Assembly: GCF_003719305.1 (NCBI RefSeq) | Contig: NZ_RARC01000007.1 | Coordinates: 124,001-188,000 of the forward strand | Direction of reading: 5' to 3' | Source of the DNA: Mycolicibacterium stellerae | Lineage (GTDB): Bacteria > Actinomycetota > Actinomycetes > Mycobacteriales > Mycobacteriaceae | DNA length: 64,000 nt | In this document: positions 33,705 through 42,212 of the stretch, piece after piece | How positions within the stretch are numbered: position 1 is the stretch's first letter | Layout of the letters: each line of letters begins with the position of its first letter | The notes under the pieces: model-generated | What the model was told of the DNA's origin: nothing | What the model saw: only the letters and a program-made list of their open reading frames with translations | Databases searched by the model: none | Program-made: the position numbers and the translations under genes

Positions 33705-35017
33705 GGTCCAGCTCCGGCGGGCACCATCATCCCCTGCAGGCCGTCGCTGGGGTTCGTCACAGCCGGTGCCTCTGCCGCCAGCGGTGGCCCGGTTGGCACA
33801 TCGGCAACCGGCGCCGCTTGCGCACCCTCCGGCGGAATCGACTGCGGTGGAACGTAATCGGGCCGCATCCAGTCCTCACTGTAGGTGAGCTCATTCGGCC
33901 GGGTGGTGCCACCGACGAAGACGTTCTGCGCAAGAGGCAGGAAGTTGTATTGGCGGTTCTTGACGATCGGCGCCAGGTATTGCACGCACAGCTTCGCCGA
34001 CTGCTCGGCGCCCAGACGTGACGCCGCCTGGATAGCGCCGCACAGGAAGGAGATTGGATTGGCGAAGTTGTTGAGCATTGGCACGCTGCTCACCGCACCC
34101 TGCGCGGGCTGCCAGATGTTCACATAGTTCTGCAACGTGTTGGGCGCCACGTGCAGGAACTGCTTGACGTCGCCGAGGCTGTCGGTCAGCGCCTGGGTCA
34201 CCCCCGCCAACTTGTCCGAAGTGGTGCCAAGCGCTTCGCGATTCTCGGCCACGAACGTCTGGACCTCTCCGACGACGTTGTTGAGATCGCTGACCGCGTT
34301 GGCGACCTCGTCTGGATCGTTGGCAAGCAAGCCGGTGACCGATGCCAAGTTCTGGTTGAGCTGGCGCATCAAGTCGGTACTGTCCTGCAGCGCCGAAACC
34401 AGGATCGCCAGATTCTTGACGGTGGAGAAGATGTCGGAGCTGTGATCGCCCAGCGCCGAAAACGCTTGCGACAGCTTGATAACGGTGTCGCGGATGTTCG
34501 CGCCCTGCCCGCGCAGGTTGTCGGCGGCGGTGTTGATGACCGAACCCAACGGGCTGACCCCGCCGGGCTCGGTGGGTTGCAGCGAGTCGGCCAGCTTCTC
34601 CAACTGCTGGCGGACCTCGTCCCACTCGACGGGAACTGCGGTGCGTTCCCGCGGGATCACCGCGTTGTCGGGCAGCGCAGGCCCCTCGGTGTAGACGGGC
34701 GTGAGCTGAATCGCACGCGAGGTCACCAGCGTCGGCGACAGGATCGCGGCGTTCGCATCTGCGGGCACCTTGTACTTGCTGTCGTACCAGAACGCGATCC
34801 TGACTCGCTCGGGCTGCGGCTCGATGGTCGTGATCTTGCCGACGGTCACCCCGAGAATGCGAACGTCGTCGCCGGGGTAGATGCCGTTGCTGTTTTCGAA
34901 GTACGCGACGACGTTGGTGCGGTTGATGGTGTCCGTCGTTCGCATCAGCACCACCACCCCGGCGATCAGCAGCGCGACCAGCCCGACCGACAGCCCGATT
35001 CTGAGTTTGCGGTTCAC
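33701..35017 (-). CDS. mceD: MceD-type Mce/MlaD protein
   Basis: The 438-residue protein has a membrane anchor at ~8-25, an MCE domain (~35-115; NGIYPGDDVRILGVTVGKI), a helical stretch with repeated heptads (~140-290), and a disordered Pro/Ala-rich C-terminus. It overlaps mceC and mceE by 4 bp on each side, consistent with coupled translation. Cys pairs in FLCGAIQA and KLCVQYL near ~330-350 could form a disulphide. Confidence 0.9.
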   Translation of the reverse strand: MNRKLRIGLSVGLVALLIAGVVVLMRTTDTINRTNVVAYFENSNGIYPGDDVRILGVTVGKITTIEPQPERVRIAFWYDSKYKVPADANAAILSPTLVTSRAIQLTPVYTEGPALPDNAVIPRERTAVPVEWDEVRQQLEKLADSLQPTEPGGVSPLGSVINTAADNLRGQGANIRDTVIKLSQAFSALGDHSSDIFSTVKNLAILVSALQDSTDLMRQLNQNLASVTGLLANDPDEVANAVSDLNNVVGEVQTFVAENREALGTTSDKLAGVTQALTDSLGDVKQFLHVAPNTLQNYVNIWQPAQGAVSSVPMLNNFANPISFLCGAIQAASRLGAEQSAKLCVQYLAPIVKNRQYNFLPLAQNVFVGGTTRPNELTYSEDWMRPDYVPPQSIPPEGAQAAPVADVPTGPPLAAEAPAVTNPSDGLQGMMVPAGAGP

Positions 35018-36381
35018 GGACCCACCTCCGCAGACACGAGCGGCGGAACTTCGTTGGGCGCAGGCACGTAGACGCGGGTCGGGCTCGGCAGAGGCGTGGA
35101 GGCCACCCCGGCAGGGGCCACCGCGGGCGGTCCCGGTGGCGGACCGCCAGGGGGCGGAGCAGGCAGTGGCTCGCGGTAGGGATAGCAGCCAGTGGGGCCG
35201 GGCAGCGGCAAGCCGGGCGGACCGCAGCCCTGATCGCCGGGGTTACCGGTGATCGCATCGGGCAGGGTCAGATGCGGTTCACCGCCCTGGCCCGTCCGCG
35301 GAAAGGGCACGGGCAGGGCCGGTGTGCCCGGCTGGCCAACCTGCGGGTCGCTGCGCTCCGAGGGAAGCAGCACATTCGGATCAAGCCCGAGGTCGGAGAA
35401 CGCGGCGTCGATGAACGGCTGCAGGAACTGCCCGGGAAGCAGGTTGGCGACGTACGTCTTGAAGAACGGCCCCGACGCCACCGATTCACCGAGCGACATC
35501 GAATACTGGCCAAGCAGTTTGATCGACCTCTGTAGACGTTCCTTACGGTTGTCGAGGATCGTCAGCACACCATTGAGCTTGTCCAGAGCCGGTCGCATGG
35601 TGTCCCGGTTATCCGCGATGAACCCCTGCAACTGCCGGCTGAGAGCCGACACGTTGCCCGCGATCTGATCGACTGCGGCGCTTTGGCCCTCCAACTCGGC
35701 CAGCAGCGCGTTCGTGTTGCCGATGAGGCTGACCACCTGGTCGCTGCGTTCGGCCAGCACCGTCGATGCCTTGTTGGCGTTGGTCAGCAGGCCACGCAGG
35801 TCGGCGTCGCGTTCGTTGAGGGTCTCGGAGAACCGTGCCACGCCTTCGACGGCGATGCGCAGCTGCGGCGGGGTGTCGGCGAACGTATCCGACAGCACCC
35901 TCAGCGAATCCGACAGCTGGTTGGTGTTCAGTCCGCTGATCGTCATCGCCAAATCGCCGAGCGCATCGGGCAGTTGATACGGCGACGTGGTCCGGTCGAG
36001 CGGTATGGTGCCCTCCTGCTGGCCGGTGCCGCGGGAGGTGACCTCGAGCATCTTGGTGCCCAGCAAGCCCCTGGTCTTGATCGCAGCCTCGGTGCGGTCA
36101 CCAAGGCGGATCTTGCGGTCCACGGTGAACTTGATCAGCACCCGGGGCCCGTCAAGCTCGATGGACTTCACCTTGCCGACGGTGAAACCCGACACCTGGA
36201 CGTCGTCGTCGGTGGTCAGACCGCCGACCTCGGCGAAGTACCCGGAATACTCCCTACCCTGAAAGATCGGCAGCTTGTCGTATTGCACCGCACCGATCAC
36301 GATGCCGATGGTCAACGCCAGCCCGATCGCGCCGATGACGTACGGGTTGCGTTCGCTGAAAGGCTTCACTTCGGCGCGCAC
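35014..36381 (-). CDS. mceC: MceC-type Mce/MlaD protein
   Basis: The 455-residue protein has an N-terminal anchor (~13-33; NPYVIGAIGLALTIGIVIGA), an MCE domain (~42-120; GLTTDDDVQVSGFTVGKV), helices, and a C-terminal Pro-rich region (~350-455) with long PPGGPP-type runs. The last 100 residues are low in complexity, as is common for MceC and MceF tails. Its start lies 16 bp inside mceB. Confidence 0.9.
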   Translation of the reverse strand: MRAEVKPFSERNPYVIGAIGLALTIGIVIGAVQYDKLPIFQGREYSGYFAEVGGLTTDDDVQVSGFTVGKVKSIELDGPRVLIKFTVDRKIRLGDRTEAAIKTRGLLGTKMLEVTSRGTGQQEGTIPLDRTTSPYQLPDALGDLAMTISGLNTNQLSDSLRVLSDTFADTPPQLRIAVEGVARFSETLNERDADLRGLLTNANKASTVLAERSDQVVSLIGNTNALLAELEGQSAAVDQIAGNVSALSRQLQGFIADNRDTMRPALDKLNGVLTILDNRKERLQRSIKLLGQYSMSLGESVASGPFFKTYVANLLPGQFLQPFIDAAFSDLGLDPNVLLPSERSDPQVGQPGTPALPVPFPRTGQGGEPHLTLPDAITGNPGDQGCGPPGLPLPGPTGCYPYREPLPAPPPGGPPPGPPAVAPAGVASTPLPSPTRVYVPAPNEVPPLVSAEVGP

Positions 36382-37397
36382 CTCCCAGTGGACTGGCCGG
36401 CGACCTTGACGTACACCGGTTGACCGCCCTTTCCGTTGAGTTTGAGGACGATGTCGCAGAGGTAGAAGCTGAAGAAGTCGCCGTAGATGCCTTGCCGCGC
36501 AAGCGCTTGATACGCGTCGGGCAGGGTGTTGATCAGGTTGTCGAAGTACTCGTGGTCGGCGACCACGATGCCTGCGGCCCTGTCGGTCTCCCGAATCGTT
36601 TTAGCGAACGGCGGACGCGCCTGCGCCAGTAGATCGGTGATGCTTGCGGCGGCGGCATTGGTGTACGCCAGGCCGTTGCTGATCTCCTGCTTGCGGGATG
36701 CCAGCCCCTGCACCAGTCCTGACAGTGCGTCGACGGCCTTTGCGAACTGGTCGTTCTGGTCACCGAGCGATCCCAGCACCACGTTCAGGTTGACGATCAC
36801 CTCCCCGATCAGCTGATCCCGGTCGGCCAACGTGGTGGTCAGAGCCGCCGTCTGGGCAAGAAAGGAATTGATGGTCCCGCCCTGGCCCTGCAGCGCTTGA
36901 ATCAACTGGCCCGACAACGCATTCACCTGCTCGGGATCAAGCGCCCGGAACAGCGGCCGGAACCCACCGATCAGCGCGTCCAGGTCAAGCGCGGGCGAGG
37001 TGCGGGCCATCGGAATCGTGCCACCGGGCCGCAGCTTGATCGTGCTGCCCGCACCTTCCTCCAGCCCCAGATAGCGCCCGCCGATCAGGTCGTCGTAGCG
37101 GATGACGGCCCTGCTGCCCTCCGTCAACACCACCGAACGATCCGCGGTGAAGTCGACCAACGCGGTGGTATCTGGTTGGATCTCAACGCCTTTGACCTGG
37201 CCGACCTCGACCCCGGCGATGCGGACGAAGTCGCCTTTCTCGAGCCCGGTCACGTTGGTGAACTCGGCCCGGTAGCCGTTGGTCTCCTCCCCGAACCGCA
37301 GGTTCCCGAACACCGCGTACACCCCGAACACGCCGAACAGGCAGACGACCAAGAACACGCCAAGACGCAGTGCGTCGTGACGAAGCCTGGTATTCAT
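36366..37397 (-). CDS. mceB: MceB-type Mce/MlaD protein
   Basis: The 343-residue protein has an anchor (~10-31; LRLGVFLVVCLFGVFGVYAVFG), an MCE domain (~40-115; GLEKGDFVRIAGVEVGQV) and helical repeats. The C-terminus includes YGDFFSFYLCDIVLKLNGKGG, a conserved MceB ending with two Cys (DIV region and RCAPK). No Pro-rich tail is present, as usual for MceB. It follows mceA after 34 bp, the widest gap between mceA and mceF. Confidence 0.92.
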   Translation of the reverse strand: MNTRLRHDALRLGVFLVVCLFGVFGVYAVFGNLRFGEETNGYRAEFTNVTGLEKGDFVRIAGVEVGQVKGVEIQPDTTALVDFTADRSVVLTEGSRAVIRYDDLIGGRYLGLEEGAGSTIKLRPGGTIPMARTSPALDLDALIGGFRPLFRALDPEQVNALSGQLIQALQGQGGTINSFLAQTAALTTTLADRDQLIGEVIVNLNVVLGSLGDQNDQFAKAVDALSGLVQGLASRKQEISNGLAYTNAAAASITDLLAQARPPFAKTIRETDRAAGIVVADHEYFDNLINTLPDAYQALARQGIYGDFFSFYLCDIVLKLNGKGGQPVYVKVAGQSTGRCAPK

Positions 37398-37431
37398 CGC
37401 CGGTTACCTTTCTGGGCTGACGGTCGGATGA

Positions 37432-38883
37432 TCACGGTGACGGTGCCGCCTCCCGCGGCAACGGGATCGGCGGTAGCGGTGTCGGCTGCATCTGCGCAGG
37501 CGCGGGAACCACGAACGACTCGGAGCCCGGGGTCTGGCCGGGATCCCGGGGTGCGCCGGGCGGCGGTGCCGGGGGTAGTCCAGGCCAGAGCGGCGTACCG
37601 TCCGGCGCGTAGAGGTCTGCACCGTAGGCCGGGGCGCCCGGATACGGGATCGGTCCCGGTGCCGGACCACCGAAGAGATTGCGGATGCTCGGCGGCTCGG
37701 GCACCGCGCGGGTGACCGGCAGGTAGTTGGCATAGGCGGGGAACCCGATGCCGGGGTTGGGGCGCCAGTCCATGCCGGTGCCGAACCCGGTGTTGGTAAC
37801 GAGATTGCGCACCGGCCAGTTCTGCGCGACGTCGGGAAGCGAGCCGCACGACGGTTTGCCGCCCGGCCCGCCCTTGGCGCCGACGACCGGCAGGTTGTCC
37901 GGATAGTGGTACGGGTCGTCTCCGAGCGACAGCGTGGTGTCCAGCACCAGTGATCGCCCGTTGCCGCCTGGCGCCTCGTAGCCGCCGGTGTCCAGCAGGG
38001 TCTTGGCGCCAACGAGCAGACAGGTGTATTCCGGGTTGTACTTGTACAGCAGGTTCGTCGTCGGCTCGAGGACGTTGACGGCCTTGATGAGATTGGCTTG
38101 ATTGGGCGCCAACAGTTCGATGCCGGCATTGGACAGCCCGATGGTGGCCATCAGCAGCGCATCCAGTTCCGTGGCGTTGTTGGTGACTGTCACGCTCGTC
38201 GTGCTTGCCGCGTTGAGTGTGGCCAGGATGTCTTGCGCTGCAGCACTATAGGCGTCGTTGAACCGTTTGAGCGCTCGAAAGTCCTCGCGGATGGTCTCGT
38301 TGCGCGGATTCAGTTCGAGCAGAACCTGGTTGGCGTCGGTGGTGGCCTGTCCGATCCGCTCGCCTTGGCCGCGTACGCCCTCGGCGAGCGCGGAGAGCGT
38401 GCTGTTGAGTTTGGCCGGGTCGATCTGGTCGAGCACCTTGACGACGTTCTGGAACGTGGTGTTGGCCTCGACGGTGACATTGCGTGACTTCAGCACCTGA
38501 CCGGCCGCCAGCCGCTGCGAACTGGGATCGCTGGGGTACACCAGGTCGACGAACTTGGCGCCGAACACCGTCGTTGCCCGGATCTGGGCCTCGACGTTCG
38601 CGGGAATGTATTTGATTTTGTCCGCGTCGATCTCCAGCGTCAGCGCCACCGGTTGGCTGCCACCCTTGATCGCGGAGACCCTCCCGACCTGCACTCCGCG
38701 CAGTTTGACCCTCGCGTTCGTCTCCATCACCAGGCCGGAGCGCTCGGAGGTCAACGTGACCGGGACGACGGACTTCAAGGTGCCCATGAACAAGGCGTAC
38801 GTCAGCCAGGTCAAGAGGGCGAAGATCACCAGCAGGATCAGTGTGTGCCAGGCGGGGTGCAGACCGGTATCTCGTTCGTCCAC
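37432..38883 (-). CDS. mceA: MceA-type Mce/MlaD protein
   Basis: The 483-residue protein has an anchor (~11-32), an MCE domain (~38-118; SGLVMETNARVKLRGVQVGRV), a long helical region (~130-280), and a Pro/Gly-rich tail from ~390. The segment YNPEYTCLLVGAKTLLDTGG is a conserved MceA feature. It begins 4 bp after yrbEB. The operon number (mce1-8) cannot be fixed from the window. Confidence 0.92.
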   Translation of the reverse strand: MDERDTGLHPAWHTLILLVIFALLTWLTYALFMGTLKSVVPVTLTSERSGLVMETNARVKLRGVQVGRVSAIKGGSQPVALTLEIDADKIKYIPANVEAQIRATTVFGAKFVDLVYPSDPSSQRLAAGQVLKSRNVTVEANTTFQNVVKVLDQIDPAKLNSTLSALAEGVRGQGERIGQATTDANQVLLELNPRNETIREDFRALKRFNDAYSAAAQDILATLNAASTTSVTVTNNATELDALLMATIGLSNAGIELLAPNQANLIKAVNVLEPTTNLLYKYNPEYTCLLVGAKTLLDTGGYEAPGGNGRSLVLDTTLSLGDDPYHYPDNLPVVGAKGGPGGKPSCGSLPDVAQNWPVRNLVTNTGFGTGMDWRPNPGIGFPAYANYLPVTRAVPEPPSIRNLFGGPAPGPIPYPGAPAYGADLYAPDGTPLWPGLPPAPPPGAPRDPGQTPGSESFVVPAPAQMQPTPLPPIPLPREAAPSP

Positions 38884-38887
38884 GGCG

Positions 38888-39742
38888 CTAACCCGCCAGG
38901 TTGAAGTTGCCGGACTGGCCGTACACGGCCAGCGAGATCATGACGAGGACGAAAGCCGAGAAGATCAGCGAGGTACGCACCGCACGCCCCACCGCTTCGC
39001 CGACCCCGGCAGGGCCGCCCCTCGCGGTGAAGCCGTAATAGGTGTGTATCAGCATGATCACCACCGCCAAGGCGATGCTCTGTACGAACGACCAAATCAA
39101 GTCGGTCGGGTTCAGGAACGTTCTGAAGTAGTGGTCGTACACGCCAGTCGACTGGCCGTAGAGGACGGTGGTCCCGAAACGCGCCGCCCAGAACGACGCA
39201 AGAACGCCTATGCAGTACAACGGGATCACCACGAGCAGGCCTGCCACGACGCGCGTGGAGGCCAGGTAGGCGACGCTGCGGATACCCATCACCTCGAGCG
39301 CGTCGATCTCCTCGTTGATCCGCATGGCGCCAAGCTGTGCAGTCGCCCCGGCACCGATGGTGGCCGACAGTGCGATCGCGGTGGTGGCCGGCGCGATCAG
39401 TCGGACGTTGAAGAAGGCCGACGCGAACCCGGTCAGGGCCTCGACGCCGATCTCGGAGAAGTCGCTGTAGCCCTGAACCGCAACCAGAGCGCCGGTGGTC
39501 ACCGTGAGGAAGCCGACGATCGCGACGGTTCCTCCGATGATGATCAGCGCGCCTGCCCCCAGCCCCATCTGCGCGATCATCCGGATCAGTTCGACCCGGT
39601 AGTCGGTGAACGCATAGTGGATCGAGGCAATTGTTCGGCCGTAGAACTTCGTCTGCTGCCCGATCCGGTTCCAGGGGTCGGCTATGCGGCGAAACTGGCC
39701 CTTCAGCCAAGGGAACTGCGAGTGGGGCCGCGAGATCGTCAC
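38888..39742 (-). CDS. yrbEB: YrbEB-type MlaE permease of the mce operon
   Basis: The 284-residue protein is a MlaE-family permease with about five membrane helices. The conserved cytoplasmic coupling segment NEEIDALEVMGIRSVAYLASTRVV contacts the ATPase (MceG/MkL). Together with YrbEA it forms the membrane channel at the base of the Mce complex. The ATG overlaps yrbEA by 4 bp. The N-terminal ~45 residues are polar and longer than in YrbEA. Confidence 0.93.
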   Translation of the reverse strand: MTISRPHSQFPWLKGQFRRIADPWNRIGQQTKFYGRTIASIHYAFTDYRVELIRMIAQMGLGAGALIIIGGTVAIVGFLTVTTGALVAVQGYSDFSEIGVEALTGFASAFFNVRLIAPATTAIALSATIGAGATAQLGAMRINEEIDALEVMGIRSVAYLASTRVVAGLLVVIPLYCIGVLASFWAARFGTTVLYGQSTGVYDHYFRTFLNPTDLIWSFVQSIALAVVIMLIHTYYGFTARGGPAGVGEAVGRAVRTSLIFSAFVLVMISLAVYGQSGNFNLAG

Positions 39743-40506
39743 ATCGTCACCTTTATCGCGACCGCCGTTGCGACGATGTTGATGGCGAACAGCGCCATGA
39801 AGGTGAACACCACGGTCTCGTTGACCGCGATGCCGACACCGGCCGGACCACCGCCGACGGATATGCCTTTGTAACAGGCGATCATTCCGGCGGAGAGCCC
39901 GAACAGGGCGGCCTTGATCAGGGCGATCGTCACGTCGGTGCCACCGATGATCAAGGTCAGGCCGGAGGCGAAGGCGCCCGGTGAGACGTGCTGGATGTAG
40001 ACGGTGAAGAAGTAGGCGCCGGAGATGCCGACGAGGATCACCGTCGCGGCCAACGCCAGCGATACGATGGTGGCGGCCAGCACGCGTGGAACGACAAGCG
40101 CCTGAATGGGATTCACGCCCATCACTCGCAGTGCGTCGAGCTCCTCACGAATGGTCCGCGCGCCCAGGTCGGCGCACATGGCGGTGGCGCCGGCGCCGGC
40201 GACCACCAAGACCGTGACGATCGGCCCGATCTGACGCACCGTGCCAAGCGCGGCACCGGTTCCGGAGAAATCGGAGGCACCGATCTCGGTCAGCAGGATG
40301 TTTTCGATGAAGGTCAACAGGACTGTGTAGGGAATCGTCAACATCAGCGTCGGTACGATCGACACCCGCGCGACAAACCAAGCCTGCGAGATGAATTCGC
40401 GCCACGCAAAGGGCGGCTTGAACATCAACACGAACGTGTCGAGCGCCATCGCGTAGAAGCCGCCAAATGCGCGCACCGGCTTGGCAATTACGGTGGACGC
40501 GACCAT
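39739..40506 (-). CDS. yrbEA: YrbEA-type MlaE permease, first gene of the mce operon
   Basis: From the ATG at 40506 the protein has 255 residues (a GTG at 40530 would add eight). It carries the MlaE coupling helix TIREELDALRVMGVNPIQALVVPRVLA and five membrane helices. It is the first gene of a twelve-gene run on the minus strand. The ~150 bp upstream up to the VOC gene contain no clear KstR box. A promoter must lie there, but no -10 stands out. Confidence 0.92.
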   Translation of the reverse strand: MVASTVIAKPVRAFGGFYAMALDTFVLMFKPPFAWREFISQAWFVARVSIVPTLMLTIPYTVLLTFIENILLTEIGASDFSGTGAALGTVRQIGPIVTVLVVAGAGATAMCADLGARTIREELDALRVMGVNPIQALVVPRVLAATIVSLALAATVILVGISGAYFFTVYIQHVSPGAFASGLTLIIGGTDVTIALIKAALFGLSAGMIACYKGISVGGGPAGVGIAVNETVVFTFMALFAINIVATAVAIKVTM

Positions 40507-40654
40507 CAGCGGCCCCCGTTCCGCATGCACCTCACCGACATCGGCTGCCGACCTTCCGACTTCAGCCTCGACTCTTCGGGGCTGTTGGCTGGAATTTACA
40601 CACGGCGGGCAGCAGAGATTCGCTTATCAGCGATTTGAGGACGTTAGTCCTTTT

Positions 40655-41128
40655 TCACGCGTTGGCGCTGGCCTCTTCGAGTTCGGCGACGACGATCTTG
40701 CGCATACCGAGCATCGCTTTGGTGGCGGCGGTCGCACGGGCCGGGTCCGGGTCGTTGATCAGCTCGAACAACCGGTCGGGCACAATTTGCCAGCTCAGCC
40801 CGAAGCGGTCCTTGAGCCAGCCGCACTGCGACTCCTCACCGCCGTCGACCAGTCGATTCCAGTAGTAATCGACTTCGGCCTGGTCCTTGCAGTGGACCAT
40901 GAACGACACCGCTTCGGAGAACTGGAAGTGCGGTCCGCCATTGATACCGATGAACCGCGTGCCGTCCAGCACGAAGAAGCCCGACAGCACATCGCCCGGG
41001 TCGCCGGGTCCTGCTCCGGTTGTTCGGTGGAGTTCCTCGATCGACGAGTTCGGGAAGATCGAGGTGTAGAACTCGGCGGCTGCCTCGAGGTCGTTGTCGA
41101 ACCAGAGCGACGGGGTGATGGCCGGCAT
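40655..41128 (-). CDS. VOC-superfamily protein, PhnB/3-dmu-9_3-mt type
   Basis: The 157-residue protein opens ITPSLWFDNDLEAAAEFYTSIFPNS, the signature of the 3-demethylubiquinone-9 3-methyltransferase-like VOC family. CGWLKDRFGLSWQIVP follows later, and a C-terminal helix holds the repeated Ala/Lys stretch (MLGMRKIVVAELEEA). The fold is a glyoxalase-type beta-alpha-beta module; most members have no proven activity. It is monocistronic, with AAAGGAA before the ATG, 125 bp downstream of the yrbEA start on the same strand. Confidence 0.87.
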   Translation of the reverse strand: MPAITPSLWFDNDLEAAAEFYTSIFPNSSIEELHRTTGAGPGDPGDVLSGFFVLDGTRFIGINGGPHFQFSEAVSFMVHCKDQAEVDYYWNRLVDGGEESQCGWLKDRFGLSWQIVPDRLFELINDPDPARATAATKAMLGMRKIVVAELEEASANA

Positions 41129-41360
41129 CGGGGTGTTCCTTTCTCTGTATGTGCAGTGCTACCCCCATGCAGACTCCGCGGCCCGCCGAAACTCATCTAA
41201 TGTGGCCGGTCGGCCAGGGCGTCGACCTCCTGCCGCAGCGTCGCCAGGAACGGGGGCGCCCGGCAAATCTGGCTGCACTGCGCCGTTTGGTCACCAGCCG
41301 GATATGGGCGATTCTCCGCTGGGTAACGTGAGCGCGGGGACAAGGCCCGAGAGGACGTCC

Positions 41361-42212
41361 GTGAGCGCTGGGCAAAGCGAATTGCAAACGGTGAAGTTTC
41401 GGGGTGCCGACGGGCTGACGCTGATCGCCGACGAGTGGAACAACGGAGGCGACGGGCCGTCGGTGCTCTTCCTGCACGGCGGCGGACAGAACCGGTACTC
41501 ATGGAAGAACACCTGCCAGATCCTGGCCGACGAGGGTTTGCACGTGATCGCGCTGGACTCGCGCGGCCATGGCGACAGCGACCGCTCCCCCGACGCCAAT
41601 TACTCGGTGGATGCGCTATGTGCCGACACCCGCGCGGTGATCGACCAGATCGGGCGTCCGGTCATCCTGATCGGTGCCAGCATGGGCGGAATGACCGGCA
41701 TCCTTGCCGCCCATGAGGCGGGCCCGGAGCAGGTGACGAAGCTCGTGCTCGTCGATGTGGTTCCTCGGTACGAGAAGGACGGCAGCGCACGCATCCGCGA
41801 TTTCATGGCCAGCGGTCTGCACGGCTTCGAGTCGCTCGAACATGCCGCCGAAGCCGTGGCCTCCTATCTGCCGCACCGCAAGAAACCGCGCAGCCCCGAG
41901 GGCCTGAAGAAGAACCTGCGCTTCCGCGACGGGCGCTGGTTCTGGCATTGGGACCCAGCGTTCTTGACCAAGCCCGTCGACGATTCGTTCGTCCGCGAAG
42001 AGAAGCTCGAGCAGGCAGCCATCGATCTGAAGATTCCGATTCTGCTGATCCGCGGGGGCCTTTCCGACGTGGTCAGCGAGGAAGGCGTGAAGCACTTCCT
42101 CGATACCGTGCCGCGCGCCGAGTTCGCCGAGTTGTCGGACGCCGGGCACACCGCAGCGGGCGACGACAACGACGCGTTCAGTGAAGTCGTGGTGCAGTTC
42201 GTCAACCGGTGA
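41361..42212 (+). CDS. Alpha/beta hydrolase (serine nucleophile)
   Basis: The GTG at 41361 follows GAGAGGA seven bases upstream and gives 283 residues. The motifs are LFLHGGGQNRYSW (oxyanion), GASMGGMTG (Ser nucleophile elbow), RGGLSDVVSEE (Asp) and LSDAGHTAAGDD (His). This Ser-type triad suits esterases, lactonases or C-C hydrolases. Upstream in-frame starts at 41304 and 41328 exist but lack a ribosome site. Its stop overlaps the start of the kinase-aminotransferase fusion gene (GTGA), so the two act in one pathway (inference). Confidence 0.85.
   Translation: MSAGQSELQTVKFRGADGLTLIADEWNNGGDGPSVLFLHGGGQNRYSWKNTCQILADEGLHVIALDSRGHGDSDRSPDANYSVDALCADTRAVIDQIGRPVILIGASMGGMTGILAAHEAGPEQVTKLVLVDVVPRYEKDGSARIRDFMASGLHGFESLEHAAEAVASYLPHRKKPRSPEGLKKNLRFRDGRWFWHWDPAFLTKPVDDSFVREEKLEQAAIDLKIPILLIRGGLSDVVSEEGVKHFLDTVPRAEFAELSDAGHTAAGDDNDAFSEVVVQFVNR

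Noticed and set aside
34137..38500. Long open frames on the plus strand opposite the mce genes
   Set aside because: High GC produces antisense frames here; the minus-strand mce proteins have clear domains and operon spacing.
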